Source: Planctomycetota bacterium (GTDB taxonomy: Bacteria; Planctomycetota; UBA1135; GCA-002686595). From it: a stretch of 64,000 bases of DNA. Position numbers and translations under genes: made by a program. Below, in pieces: positions 7,734 through 17,178 of this stretch (within the stretch, counting starts at the first letter, position 1; every line of letters starts with the position of its first letter). The stretch is from NCBI GenBank assembly GCA_002862085.1, contig PKCK01000029.1, positions 1 through 64,000 on the forward strand. The letters run 5' to 3'. Below the pieces are notes generated by a model, which ran no database searches, was not told the origin of the DNA, and worked only from the letters and a program-made list of their open reading frames with translations.

Positions 7734-10733
7734 TCACTCGACGCGCAGGTCGACCCGCGCGCGGCGCCCGACGACGACCTCGATCTCCTGGACCGCGTCC
7801 ACGCGGAAGGCTCCGTCGGCGCTCCGGCCGACGCGCACGCGGTACCGCCCCGGGTCCATCCCGTCGAAGCGTTGACGGCCCCGTTCGCGGCGCGACTGCC
7901 CGCGGCCCATCGGGAGGCCCGCGTCGTCGAGACGGTCCACCTGGATCGTGAGGCGCTCCCGGCGGCGGTCGGGCGCCCGTTCGACCCCGACCTCGATCGA
8001 GCCGGCACGCCGAACCCGCACCAGGAGATCGTCGCGGATCTCGCCGGGCGCGAGCGCGGGCACCTCGATGGTCCGCGAGCGCACGAACTCACCTTCGATC
8101 TGGATCCTCAGGGTCTCGCCGGTTCCCACTCCGTCGAAGCGGAACCTGCCGTTCCGTGCGGTCGTCATGCGGCCGGGCTGGGACCAGTCGCTGTCCCTCT
8201 CCAGGTCCCCGCCGGGCTCCTCGCGCAGGGTCTGCTCGCCGATGAACGCCCGGGACTCGCCGGCGATGTCGTCCACCCGTATCCCGACGTTCGCAGCCGG
8301 GCGTTCGTCGTCCACGTAGACGGCCCTGCCGGCGATCGTCGCGTCGGGGAGAGCCAGGACGAGGAGCGCGGGGTCCTCCGAGACGTCCACCTCGAACCAC
8401 GTCTTCATGGCGCGATCGGGATGCTGGACACCCGCCTCGTACGCTCCGACGGGAACACCTGCGATGACGAAGTAGCCATCGGCGTCAGCCACCGCCCGGA
8501 GCATCCCGCCGCGCCAGTTCGGCCGCAGGAGATCGTCCTCCTGCCTGATCGCGAGCTCCACGCGGGCCCCCGCCATCGGCGCCCCGGCTTCGATCACACG
8601 ACCCGTCACCTCGACCACGGCGCGGACCGTCAACGCGACCTCGACCGTCCCGGACTCCGGGACCTCGAGGGCCCGCTCCTGATCCCCCCAATGAACCGGT
8701 CTCCGTGGCTCCATGTCGGGCAGCGGGCTGATCAGCGCGTGGGGGCCGGGCTGGACCGAGAGGAAACGAGCCTGCCCGGCCTCGTCGGTCCTGGCGTCCA
8801 TGCGTCGTTGGCCGCGCGAGACCTCGTTGCGCTGCAGGAGCCGGACCTGAACTCCCACGGCCGGACGCCCCGCTTCCGTGGTCACGGTCGCGATCACGTC
8901 AGCGCCGCGGCCGAGCTCCACCTCCACCACGCGTTCGCTCCGCGGAGACTCGAACGGCTCGGCGAAGACGTACCCGTCCGCGTTGACGCCGATCTTCAGA
9001 GCGGACTCGCCAGCGGGCATCGGGAGGAGCGCCACCCCGGCCGCGTCGGTCTCGCCGTAGCGCACGGTGTCGCTCGTCCACGCCGGATCGTTCCTTCCGC
9101 GCCACCGCTCGAACCAGCGATCCTTCTCCGCGTCGCACGCGTAGACCAGCGCGCCCTCCAGAGGGAGGCCGCCGGGGCCCTTCACGCGCACGGTGAGCAC
9201 GTCGCCGCGCACCAGCTCGAGATCGCCGAGGTCGTTGATCCGATTCGCGCGGACCATGACCCCGCGGACGAAGTGGTCCTCGAAGCCGACCGAGCGAACA
9301 CGGAAGGACATCTCGCGATCGCCCATCTCGCGCGGCCCGCCGCGCCAGCGCCGCTGCATCGTCAGATCGTCGAACCGGAACCGACCGCCCTCATGATCCT
9401 GCTTCGGGCGGTCGCCCACCTCGAGGGTGCGGGCGTCGAAGTCGACGCCCTCCGGGGCACCTTCGGCGTGCGCGACCATGAATCGCTCCAGCGGCACGAG
9501 GGCCCCGCTCTCATCCCGTCTGACGACCCGCCCCACGACGACCGTGCGCTGCTTCCAGGACAGCTGCACGCCGCTCGCGGGCGCGGTCACCTCCACCTCC
9601 TCGACGGCCCGCGACACATCACGCTCGCCCGTGATCGGATCCACGAGGGCGACGCGCAGCCTGTAGGTGACGCCGTCGACGAAGGCACTGCGCCCGAAGG
9701 CGCCGGTGCGCGCGTCGATCGGCAGCTCTCGCCAGCGCTGCTCCATCGCGGTCGCCTCGCCGTCCGCGGACGCGAGCACCGCCACCTGGAGGCCCTCCGG
9801 CACGCCCTCGCACGTCCCCGAGATGGAGACCGCCCGCGTCAGCATCAGGTCGAAGCCGATGATCGATTCGCCGGGCCGGAGACTCCCCTCGACGCGCGCG
9901 GGCGCCATCCCCTGGAGAGCGGCGATGATCCAGAAGCGGCCGGGCCTGAGCTCGTCGCACGTGAACCGGCCGTCCGCCCCGGTCAACGCGAAGGCGAGGC
10001 CGCGGGTCGGCGCGACGCGGGCCGCGAGCCCGGTGAGGTCCGCCTGGCCGAACGCCAGCCGCGCGCCCTCGAGGGGACGCCCGTCGGCCCCGCGAACCGT
10101 GCCCTCGACCGTGAGTCCCGGGCGGAGCGCGATCGCGCCGATGTCATGGGGCAGCGTCGCTCCCATTCGCTCGCCGGGCGGACGCGCCGGGACGTGTCCG
10201 GGCGCTCTCACGAGGATCCCGAGCTCGCGGTTCGCCTCGAGCTCGGGAGCCGCCGGTGGGAGCGGAACGGTGAACACGCCGTCGTCACCAGCTTCCACGT
10301 CGGCGACCTGATCGGAGCCCATGCGAGGCGTGAGGCCCTCCGCGAGGTCGAGAGGGCTCGCCTCGAGGCCGAGCGGGATCGAGGAGCGACGCGTGGTGGC
10401 GAGGAGACGCGCGCCCGCGAGGGGCGCGCCAGCCCCGTCGGTCGCGACCCCGACGAGCTGAGCCTGGACCGCGCGTTGGAGGGCGCTCGCAGGATCGCCG
10501 GCCGTGACCCGAGCCACCGAGCGAGCCTCCGCGTCCACGCCATCGACCGCGCTGACCTCGCCCGTGAGACGCGCGGCCTCCTCCGCGTCGCGTCCGGCCA
10601 CGTCGCGACGGTCCGCGACGCGGGCCGCGCCGTCGGACGTGGGCGGCTCACCGCCGGAGATCATCAGGAAGGTGACCAGCAGCAGCGCGACCGCGAGGAC
10701 CGCGGCGATGACCTTGGACGAAGAGGCTCGCAT
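7734..10733 (-). CDS. Large exported/membrane-anchored protein with repeated carboxypeptidase regulatory-like (beta-sandwich) domains
   Basis: 999 aa; N-terminal TM (VIAAVLAVALLLVTFLMISGG); repeated G-x-V-x(n)-G-x-P-L-x-G-A-x-V blocks (VEGTVRGADGRPLEGARLAF; VTGRVIEAGAPMAGARVELA). Confidence 0.75.
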   Translation of the reverse strand: MRASSSKVIAAVLAVALLLVTFLMISGGEPPTSDGAARVADRRDVAGRDAEEAARLTGEVSAVDGVDAEARSVARVTAGDPASALQRAVQAQLVGVATDGAGAPLAGARLLATTRRSSIPLGLEASPLDLAEGLTPRMGSDQVADVEAGDDGVFTVPLPPAAPELEANRELGILVRAPGHVPARPPGERMGATLPHDIGAIALRPGLTVEGTVRGADGRPLEGARLAFGQADLTGLAARVAPTRGLAFALTGADGRFTCDELRPGRFWIIAALQGMAPARVEGSLRPGESIIGFDLMLTRAVSISGTCEGVPEGLQVAVLASADGEATAMEQRWRELPIDARTGAFGRSAFVDGVTYRLRVALVDPITGERDVSRAVEEVEVTAPASGVQLSWKQRTVVVGRVVRRDESGALVPLERFMVAHAEGAPEGVDFDARTLEVGDRPKQDHEGGRFRFDDLTMQRRWRGGPREMGDREMSFRVRSVGFEDHFVRGVMVRANRINDLGDLELVRGDVLTVRVKGPGGLPLEGALVYACDAEKDRWFERWRGRNDPAWTSDTVRYGETDAAGVALLPMPAGESALKIGVNADGYVFAEPFESPRSERVVEVELGRGADVIATVTTEAGRPAVGVQVRLLQRNEVSRGQRRMDARTDEAGQARFLSVQPGPHALISPLPDMEPRRPVHWGDQERALEVPESGTVEVALTVRAVVEVTGRVIEAGAPMAGARVELAIRQEDDLLRPNWRGGMLRAVADADGYFVIAGVPVGAYEAGVQHPDRAMKTWFEVDVSEDPALLVLALPDATIAGRAVYVDDERPAANVGIRVDDIAGESRAFIGEQTLREEPGGDLERDSDWSQPGRMTTARNGRFRFDGVGTGETLRIQIEGEFVRSRTIEVPALAPGEIRDDLLVRVRRAGSIEVGVERAPDRRRERLTIQVDRLDDAGLPMGRGQSRRERGRQRFDGMDPGRYRVRVGRSADGAFRVDAVQEIEVVVGRRARVDLRVE

Positions 10734-10908
10734 GTGGGCCGCTCAAGTTAGGGCGTGGGTGCCGCCAATGTCCGGACCCCCAACCAGTTGACGCACCTCG
10801 AACAGGCCGGCGCGCCGGTAGGGCGGCGTGGGGCCGCACCGTGCGGCACCCGTCGATTCGACGCGGGCGTGCGCTGGCGATGCGGCCGGCTCCTGTCCGT
10901 CGGGCGCG

Positions 10909-12420
10909 TCAGCGGCGAGAACCGCGGTAGGCCCCCGTACGGAAGACCTCGGCGCCGCCGACGCTGCGGGGATCCCCCAGAGTCCGAAGGCGGACGTCGA
11001 GACGAGCGCGAAGCGCGACGAGGGTCTCCGCGTGGGCCGGATCGGACGCGAGGTCCTCGACCTGGTACCGGTCGGAGGTGAGGTCGAACAGCTCCTCCGC
11101 CGGGCGCCTGCCGAAGCACAGGTCGAAGGCCGTCGGGTGCTCGTCTCGATGGTCCAGCAGGTAGCTCTTGGTCGGCCCGTTGTCGCAGTCGCGGAACGGC
11201 CGCTTCCCGGGCGCCTCCCACCCGGCGGGCCAGCCCTCGGGCTCGATGTTCCGCACGTAGAGCCAACGCTCCCCGCGCAGCGCGCGCATGGGATAGCCGC
11301 CATCGTGTCCGCGCTGCGCCACCGTGTGGCGCTCTCGTCCGAGGACGACCGCGTCCCGCCACGACGCGCGCGTCCCCGGCTCCGATCGGAGGAGGGGGAC
11401 GAGGCTCCGGCCGGTCATGGCCTCGGGCACGGGGACTCCGCAGGCCTCCAGGAAGGTGGGCGCGAGATCGATCAGCGAGACGATGCGCTCCTCGACGCGG
11501 CCCGCTGACCCGGCTCCTGGCCAGCGCACCACCAGCGGCACGCGACTGCCGAGGTCGTAGAGGTTCGTCTTGCCGCGCGGGAAGGGCCAGCCGTGGTCCC
11601 CGGTCATCACGACGACGGTGCGCTCGAGCTCGCCGTGCTCCTGGAGCAGCGCCAGCGCGCGGCCCACGTCGGCGTCGAAGCGCTCGACCTCCGCCAGGTA
11701 GTCCGCGATGTCGCCGCGGATGACCGGCGCGTCCGGGTAGGGCGGCGGTACGTCCACGTCGGCGGGGTCGATCCCGCTCGCCGCGCCCGACGCTCGTACG
11801 TAGGGCCGATGCGGATCGCTCGCCCCGAGCCAGAAGCAGAAGGGCGTGCCCGAGGGGCGCGCGTCGAGGAAAGCCTCGAACGACTGGTAGCGTCTGCCCG
11901 CCGGGTTGCGCTCGCGGCCCTGGGCCTTCCAGTTCCCCGGCCCCCACGCCTTGCGCCAGTGCCCCACGTGGTATCCCGCGTCCTCGAGGAGGAGCGGATA
12001 GACCTCGTGCTCGGGGCCGAGCGTGCTCCACAGGTTCGCGCCCTCCCCGAGCCGGAAGAAGTGCTGGCCGGTGAGGATCGCGTTCCGCGACGGCGTGCAC
12101 GAGGGGCTCGAGACGAACGCTCGATCGAACAGCACGCCGCTCGCCGCGAGCCCGTCGAAGGTCGGGGTGCGCGCCGCGCTGTCCCCGAGCACGCCCGCGT
12201 GGGGCCAGCCCCAGTCGTCGGCGATGGCGAAGAGGACGTTCCAGCGGGAGCCCTCGGACGGCTCCGGCGACGATTCCTGCGCCCGCTCGTGGACCCGCTC
12301 CTGGGAGCCTGAGCGCGCCCCTGAGAGCGCGGCGAGGGACGCGACGACGAGCAGGGCGCGGAGGATCACGGACGGAGCCTGGCGCAAGGATCCGGAAGCG
12401 CGCAGGGGCTCATGCCTCAA
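10909..12420 (-). CDS. Sulfatase (Cys-type, formylglycine motif)
   Basis: RWNVLFAIADDWGWPHAGVLGD, CTPSRNAILTG, VVVMTGDHGWPFPRGKTNLYD. Confidence 0.92.
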   Translation of the reverse strand: MRHEPLRASGSLRQAPSVILRALLVVASLAALSGARSGSQERVHERAQESSPEPSEGSRWNVLFAIADDWGWPHAGVLGDSAARTPTFDGLAASGVLFDRAFVSSPSCTPSRNAILTGQHFFRLGEGANLWSTLGPEHEVYPLLLEDAGYHVGHWRKAWGPGNWKAQGRERNPAGRRYQSFEAFLDARPSGTPFCFWLGASDPHRPYVRASGAASGIDPADVDVPPPYPDAPVIRGDIADYLAEVERFDADVGRALALLQEHGELERTVVVMTGDHGWPFPRGKTNLYDLGSRVPLVVRWPGAGSAGRVEERIVSLIDLAPTFLEACGVPVPEAMTGRSLVPLLRSEPGTRASWRDAVVLGRERHTVAQRGHDGGYPMRALRGERWLYVRNIEPEGWPAGWEAPGKRPFRDCDNGPTKSYLLDHRDEHPTAFDLCFGRRPAEELFDLTSDRYQVEDLASDPAHAETLVALRARLDVRLRTLGDPRSVGGAEVFRTGAYRGSRR

Positions 12421-13841
12421 CGGCGCTCGGGGTCGAAGCCGGACCCGGTCGAGCGGAAGAAGAGGCGGCCGCGACCGAGCTCGCTCTCGCTGACGTTCCG
12501 GACGTGGTCCTCGATCAGGTACAGGTTGCCGCCGTCCAGCACGGCGAGCGCCGCCTCGACGATCTCCGTCGACTCCGGCTCGAGCTCTCCCTCCGCCAGG
12601 GCAGCGATCTCGCCTCGCGCCTCGACGCAGCGGCCGAGGGCCAGAGCCAGGACAGCGGCGTCGCGGTCGGGCGGCGCCGCCTCCGCGAGCTGCTCACGGA
12701 GGAAATCGAGGGCGCGCTCCTGGGGCAGCGCGTGCCCGAGTCCGAGGATCGCGCTGCGGCGGACGAGCTCGTCCTTGTCCTTCTCCGCGGCCTTCAGGAC
12801 GACCCTCAAGGCCCCCTTGTCATCGGCCCCGCACGCCGCGACCGCGCGGATCCACTCGGGCCGGACCGACGGGTCCTTCTCCTTCTTCCAGGCCTTCATC
12901 GCGGCGGAGAGCCCATCGGGGTCTCCGAGCTGCTCGAGGGCGACGGCCACCTGGGCGCGACGGACAGCGCGTTCACTCGTCGCCTCCGCCGTGATCGAGT
13001 CGAGGAAGGCCGAGGTCGAGACGAGCCCCATGAGCCCGACGACACCGTCCACGATGCCCTGAGCCATGCCGGAGAGATCCCAGAGCCCGAGCTGCTTCTC
13101 GATGAACGCGGCGGCGTCCTCCTCGTCCGTGAACATGATCTCGAAGACCGCGCGCTGATCGCGCATCGAGAGGAAGCGCTTCTGCATCTCCGCGGTCATG
13201 GCCTCCAACTCGTCGGGCAGCAGGCCGCGTCCGATCTCGTCGCTGTCGAGGGTGCGGAAGGTCTCGCCGAGGAGCAGGCGTCGCGGCGGGCGCGCCCCCC
13301 GGGGGAGGTCCGGGATCTCCTCGGCGCCCGCCCGGCGCAGCGCCTCGGTCGTGCACCAGGCGAACTCGAGCTCGTCGATCTCGAAGGGGCAGGAGAGGAG
13401 CACCTCGCCCGCGGGCGAGAGCCAGACGTGATGCGGGAGCGCGATGACGTCCTTCTCGTTGGGCGTGATCCAGCGCTCCTTGACGGCCTCCATGTTGCCG
13501 CGATGCTGGATGGGCTCCATGTCCCCGAAGTCGGGCAGGCGCTTGGCCTCCTTCCCGTCGAAGGACCACGCCGCGACGTTGACGGTCCGGGCGAGGAGCG
13601 GCGCGACGACCTTCGAGCTGTAGAGGCGCTTCTCGTGGAGGCGCGTTCGTCCCTCTCCGAGCTCGCCGAGCGCGAGCATCACCACGCGCGCTTCGGCCGC
13701 GGCCTCATCGAGGGCCTCGTCCACGTCTGCGACCCACGCGACCCGCGACGGACCCACGTTGACGAGCGCCAGGAGGAGCGCCGCGACCAGCGCGCCGGCG
13801 AACGAGTGAACGGATTGGAGTCTGGGGAGCCGTGCCGACAT
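12417..13841 (-). CDS. HEAT-repeat-like protein with degenerate thioredoxin-like N-terminal region
   Basis: Start taken at MSARLPRLQSVHSFAGALVAALLLALVNVG (signal/TM). C-terminal helical repeats (ELVRRSAILGLGHALPQERALDFLREQL). The track ORF start at 14222 overlaps acnB and is rejected. Confidence 0.65.
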   Translation of the reverse strand: MSARLPRLQSVHSFAGALVAALLLALVNVGPSRVAWVADVDEALDEAAAEARVVMLALGELGEGRTRLHEKRLYSSKVVAPLLARTVNVAAWSFDGKEAKRLPDFGDMEPIQHRGNMEAVKERWITPNEKDVIALPHHVWLSPAGEVLLSCPFEIDELEFAWCTTEALRRAGAEEIPDLPRGARPPRRLLLGETFRTLDSDEIGRGLLPDELEAMTAEMQKRFLSMRDQRAVFEIMFTDEEDAAAFIEKQLGLWDLSGMAQGIVDGVVGLMGLVSTSAFLDSITAEATSERAVRRAQVAVALEQLGDPDGLSAAMKAWKKEKDPSVRPEWIRAVAACGADDKGALRVVLKAAEKDKDELVRRSAILGLGHALPQERALDFLREQLAEAAPPDRDAAVLALALGRCVEARGEIAALAEGELEPESTEIVEAALAVLDGGNLYLIEDHVRNVSESELGRGRLFFRSTGSGFDPERR

Positions 13842-14058
13842 GACCAGCCACGGTGACCCGCTGCGCGCCGCCGCACAAGGGCTCCACCGCGCATTGGGAC
13901 CCGCGGGCGCTGTATTTCCCGGGAGATACAGGGCTCTCACGTCGAAGCGTCGGCGAGGCCGCGCCGTGACGCGGGAGCGTCGCCGGCCGCGCGGGCGAGA
14001 GGGAATCGCTCGAACGATCGGCAGCACCGATCGCGGCCCTCGCGCCCTGGCCCCCTGC

Positions 14059-16830
14059 TCAGGCCATGACCGGCGGCGCGTAGCTCGTGAGCTTGATGCC
14101 GTCCACGGCGGCGAGGTACTCCTCCATCGTCGGAGTCCGGCCGAGGATCGTGGAGAGCACGACGACGGGCGTCGAGGCGAGGAGTGACTCGCCCGTCTTC
14201 TCGGCGCTGTCGGCGACGACACGCCCCTTGAACAGGCGCGTCGACGTGGCCATGACCGTGTCGCCCTTCGCGGCCTTCTCCTGGTTGCCCATGCACAGGT
14301 TGCAGCCCGGCCGCTCGAGGTAGAGCATGTTCTCGTACTCGGTGCGCGGCTTGCTCTTCGGGGCGAGGTCGTCGAACTCGAAGCCCGAGTACTTCTGCAG
14401 GATCGCCCAGTCGCCCTCGGCCTTCAGCTCGTCGACGATGTTGTAGGTCGGCGGCGCGACCACCAGCGGCGCCTTGAACTCGACGGCCCCGTACCGCGCC
14501 TCGACGTTCTTCAGCATCTGCGCGAGGATCTGCATGTCGCCCTTGTGGATCATGCAGGAGCCGACGAACCCGAGGTCGACCTTCTTCCGCCCGCCGTAGT
14601 AGGAGATGGGACGGATGGTGTCGTGGGTGTAGCGCTTGGACACGTCCTCGTTGTGCACGTCGGGGTCGGCGATCATCGGCTCGTCGATGATGTCGAGGTC
14701 CACGACGAACTCGGCCGAGTACCGCGCGTCCGCGTCGGGTGCGAGAGGCGGCACCTCGCCGGAGCGGAGGCCGTCGATGCGCGCGTCGGCCATCTCGATG
14801 AGCCCGGCGAGCACGGCCTTCTCGTTGTCCATGCCCTTCTCGACCATGATCCGGATGCGGTCACGGGCGATCTCCAGGGACTCGATCAAGGTCTCCGGCT
14901 CGGAGATGCAGATCGAGGCCTTCGCCTTCATCTCAGCGGTCCAGTCGGTGAACGTGAAGGCCTGGTCGGAGAGGAGCGTTCCGATGTGCACCTCGATGAC
15001 CTTGCCCTGGAAGACGTTCTCGCCGAACTCCTTCAGCATCTGCGCCTGGGTGGCGTGGACGACGTCCCGGAAGTCCATGTGGTCCTTGAGCGTGCCCTTG
15101 AAGGTGACCTTAACGGACTCGGGGATCGGCATCGTCGCCTCGCCCGTGGCGAGGGCGAGAGCGACCGTTCCCGAGTCGGCGCCGAAAGCCACGCCCTTGC
15201 TCATCCTCGTGTGGGAATCGCCACCGATGATCACGGCGCGGTCGTCGACGGTGATGTCGTTCAGGACCTTGTGGATGACGTCGGTCATCGGCGCGTAGTC
15301 ACCCTCGGGGTCGCGCGCGGTGATCAACCCGAAGTCGTTCATGAAGCTCATGAGCTTGGGGATGTTGCGCTGCGCCCTCGCGTCCCAGACGGACGCCGTG
15401 TGGCAGCCCGACTGGTAGGCGCCGTCGACGGTCGGCGAGATGACGGTCGCCGCCATCATCTCCAGCTCCTGGGAGGTCATCAGACCCGTCGTGTCCTGGG
15501 AACCCACGATGTTCGCCCTGACGCGCACGTCCGACCCCGCGTGGAGGACCTTGCCCGGGGTCGTGCCCACGGCATTGCGGTTGAAGATCTTCTCGACCGC
15601 GGTGAGGCCCTGGCCGGCGTGGGAGATCTCCTTGGAGGCCGCGTAGACCGCGGGCGCCTCGACGCCGAGGATCGCCGCCGCCGTGGACTGCAGCTTCTTG
15701 CCGAAGACGACGGCGTAGGAGCCCTGGGCCCGGATGAACTCGAGCTTCTGGGGCGTGAGCGCCGAGGAGATGTCGGCCAGCTCGGTGACGCCGTCCTCGC
15801 TCAGGAGCTTCTTGGTGGTCGTGTTGATGGTGAGCACCGTGCCCGTGTCCACCGAGAAGACCTGCTCGAGCACGGCGTCGCCGTCCTCGTCCACGACCGG
15901 CTCGCCGTCGTCGCCGAGCTTCTTGACCCAGTTCTTCAGGTCGATCCCGATGCCGCCGGTGACGCCGACGGTCGTCAGGAAGATCGGCGAGATCCCGTTC
16001 GTGCCGCCGACGATCGGCGCGATGTTGATGAAGGGCACGTACGGGCTGGCCTGGACGCCGGTCCAGAGGGCGACGTTGTTCACGCCCGACATGCGCGAGG
16101 ACCCCACCCCCATGGTCCCCTTCTCGGCGACGAGCATGACGCGCTTGTCGGGGTGCTGCGCCTTGAGCGCGGTGAGGCGCGCCTGGGCCTCCTCGTCGTG
16201 CTCGAACAGGCACTGGCCGTGCAGCTCGCGGTCCGAGCGCGAGTGCGCGTCGCTCCCCGGGGACAGGAGGTCCGTGGAGACGTCGCCGACGGCGGTGACG
16301 TAGGTCACCACCTCGATGATCTCGTCCACCGGCGGCAGCTTCGTGAAGAACTCTGCCTTCGTGTAGCTCTCGAGGATCCCGGTGGCGATGGCGCTGCCGC
16401 CGCAGTGAGCCTCCCGGAGGCGATGCGTGTCGGCCTCGTAGAGGAAGACCTGGGTCTTGAGGACCTCGGCCGCCTTCCCCGCGGCCCCGGCGTCGTCGCC
16501 GAGGGCGATGTCGATGAGCGCCTCCACCGAGGGGCCGCCCTTCATGTGGGACAGGAGCTCGAAGGCGAAGTCGGCGGTGATCCCCTCGACGGCGCTCCGG
16601 CCCAGGGCGACGTCCTTGAGGAAGCGCGCCTTCACGCCGGCGGCGCTGGTCGTGCCGGGCAGGGTGTTCCTGACGAAGAAGTCCAGCGACGCCTCCCGGT
16701 GCTCGCTGGCCGCGTCCGTCATGTTCGCGATCAGCGCCTCGACGAGGACGGCGTCCTCGATCGGCTTGGGGTGGAGTCCTTGCTTCTTGCGCTCCTCGAT
16801 CTGGTCGAGGTAGTCGGAGTAGACGCTCAT
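14059..16830 (-). CDS. acnB: Bifunctional aconitate hydratase 2/2-methylisocitrate dehydratase
   Basis: Start MSVYSDYLDQIEERKKQGLHPKPI; VIIGGDSHTRMSKGVAFGADSGTVALALATGE, GFVGSCMIHKGD, ERPGCNLCMGNQ; about 923 aa. Confidence 0.95.
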   Translation of the reverse strand: MSVYSDYLDQIEERKKQGLHPKPIEDAVLVEALIANMTDAASEHREASLDFFVRNTLPGTTSAAGVKARFLKDVALGRSAVEGITADFAFELLSHMKGGPSVEALIDIALGDDAGAAGKAAEVLKTQVFLYEADTHRLREAHCGGSAIATGILESYTKAEFFTKLPPVDEIIEVVTYVTAVGDVSTDLLSPGSDAHSRSDRELHGQCLFEHDEEAQARLTALKAQHPDKRVMLVAEKGTMGVGSSRMSGVNNVALWTGVQASPYVPFINIAPIVGGTNGISPIFLTTVGVTGGIGIDLKNWVKKLGDDGEPVVDEDGDAVLEQVFSVDTGTVLTINTTTKKLLSEDGVTELADISSALTPQKLEFIRAQGSYAVVFGKKLQSTAAAILGVEAPAVYAASKEISHAGQGLTAVEKIFNRNAVGTTPGKVLHAGSDVRVRANIVGSQDTTGLMTSQELEMMAATVISPTVDGAYQSGCHTASVWDARAQRNIPKLMSFMNDFGLITARDPEGDYAPMTDVIHKVLNDITVDDRAVIIGGDSHTRMSKGVAFGADSGTVALALATGEATMPIPESVKVTFKGTLKDHMDFRDVVHATQAQMLKEFGENVFQGKVIEVHIGTLLSDQAFTFTDWTAEMKAKASICISEPETLIESLEIARDRIRIMVEKGMDNEKAVLAGLIEMADARIDGLRSGEVPPLAPDADARYSAEFVVDLDIIDEPMIADPDVHNEDVSKRYTHDTIRPISYYGGRKKVDLGFVGSCMIHKGDMQILAQMLKNVEARYGAVEFKAPLVVAPPTYNIVDELKAEGDWAILQKYSGFEFDDLAPKSKPRTEYENMLYLERPGCNLCMGNQEKAAKGDTVMATSTRLFKGRVVADSAEKTGESLLASTPVVVLSTILGRTPTMEEYLAAVDGIKLTSYAPPVMA

Positions 16831-16997
16831 GTTCGGCTGGGCGAGATCGTCGACGGCGCCGGGCTCGGCACGGTGCGCGCGACCGCGTTCGGTGGGATGG
16901 GTGTGAGCGACCCGCTCAGGGCGGGCGACGGCGCGAGACGCGCGCGGGCTCGCGCGTGCCTCACCCCCGTCCGGGGCCGCTCGGGCCCTCGTGGGAA

Positions 16998-17028
16998 GGA
17001 GCCCCGGAGACCGGCCCGGAGGGGCTCC
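16998..17028. terminator. Possible hairpin terminator between SGNH/esterase gene and acnB
   Basis: ggagcccc (16998-17005) pairs with ggggctcc (17021-17028). Confidence 0.4.
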
Positions 17029-17178
17029 TGGCACGGATCGGGGCGACCAAGATAGGCCCTCCACGCCCGCCGACCACCGGCGCCAGCCGATTCCCGGCGG
17101 GCGCCGCGGCCGATCTCGACCGGAGCCCACCTCGGAGGCCCTGCTCGTCGCGCCAGCGCCCCGATCCCGGACCGCTGG

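Noticed and set aside
7872-10751. 959-aa plus-strand ORF antisense to the 999-aa regulatory-domain protein
   Set aside because: Low-complexity R/H/D/E/L-rich translation typical of the antisense frame of high-GC coding DNA; the opposite strand has clear signal/TM and domain structure.
14545-17055. 836-aa plus-strand ORF
   Set aside because: Antisense to acnB, which is unambiguous.
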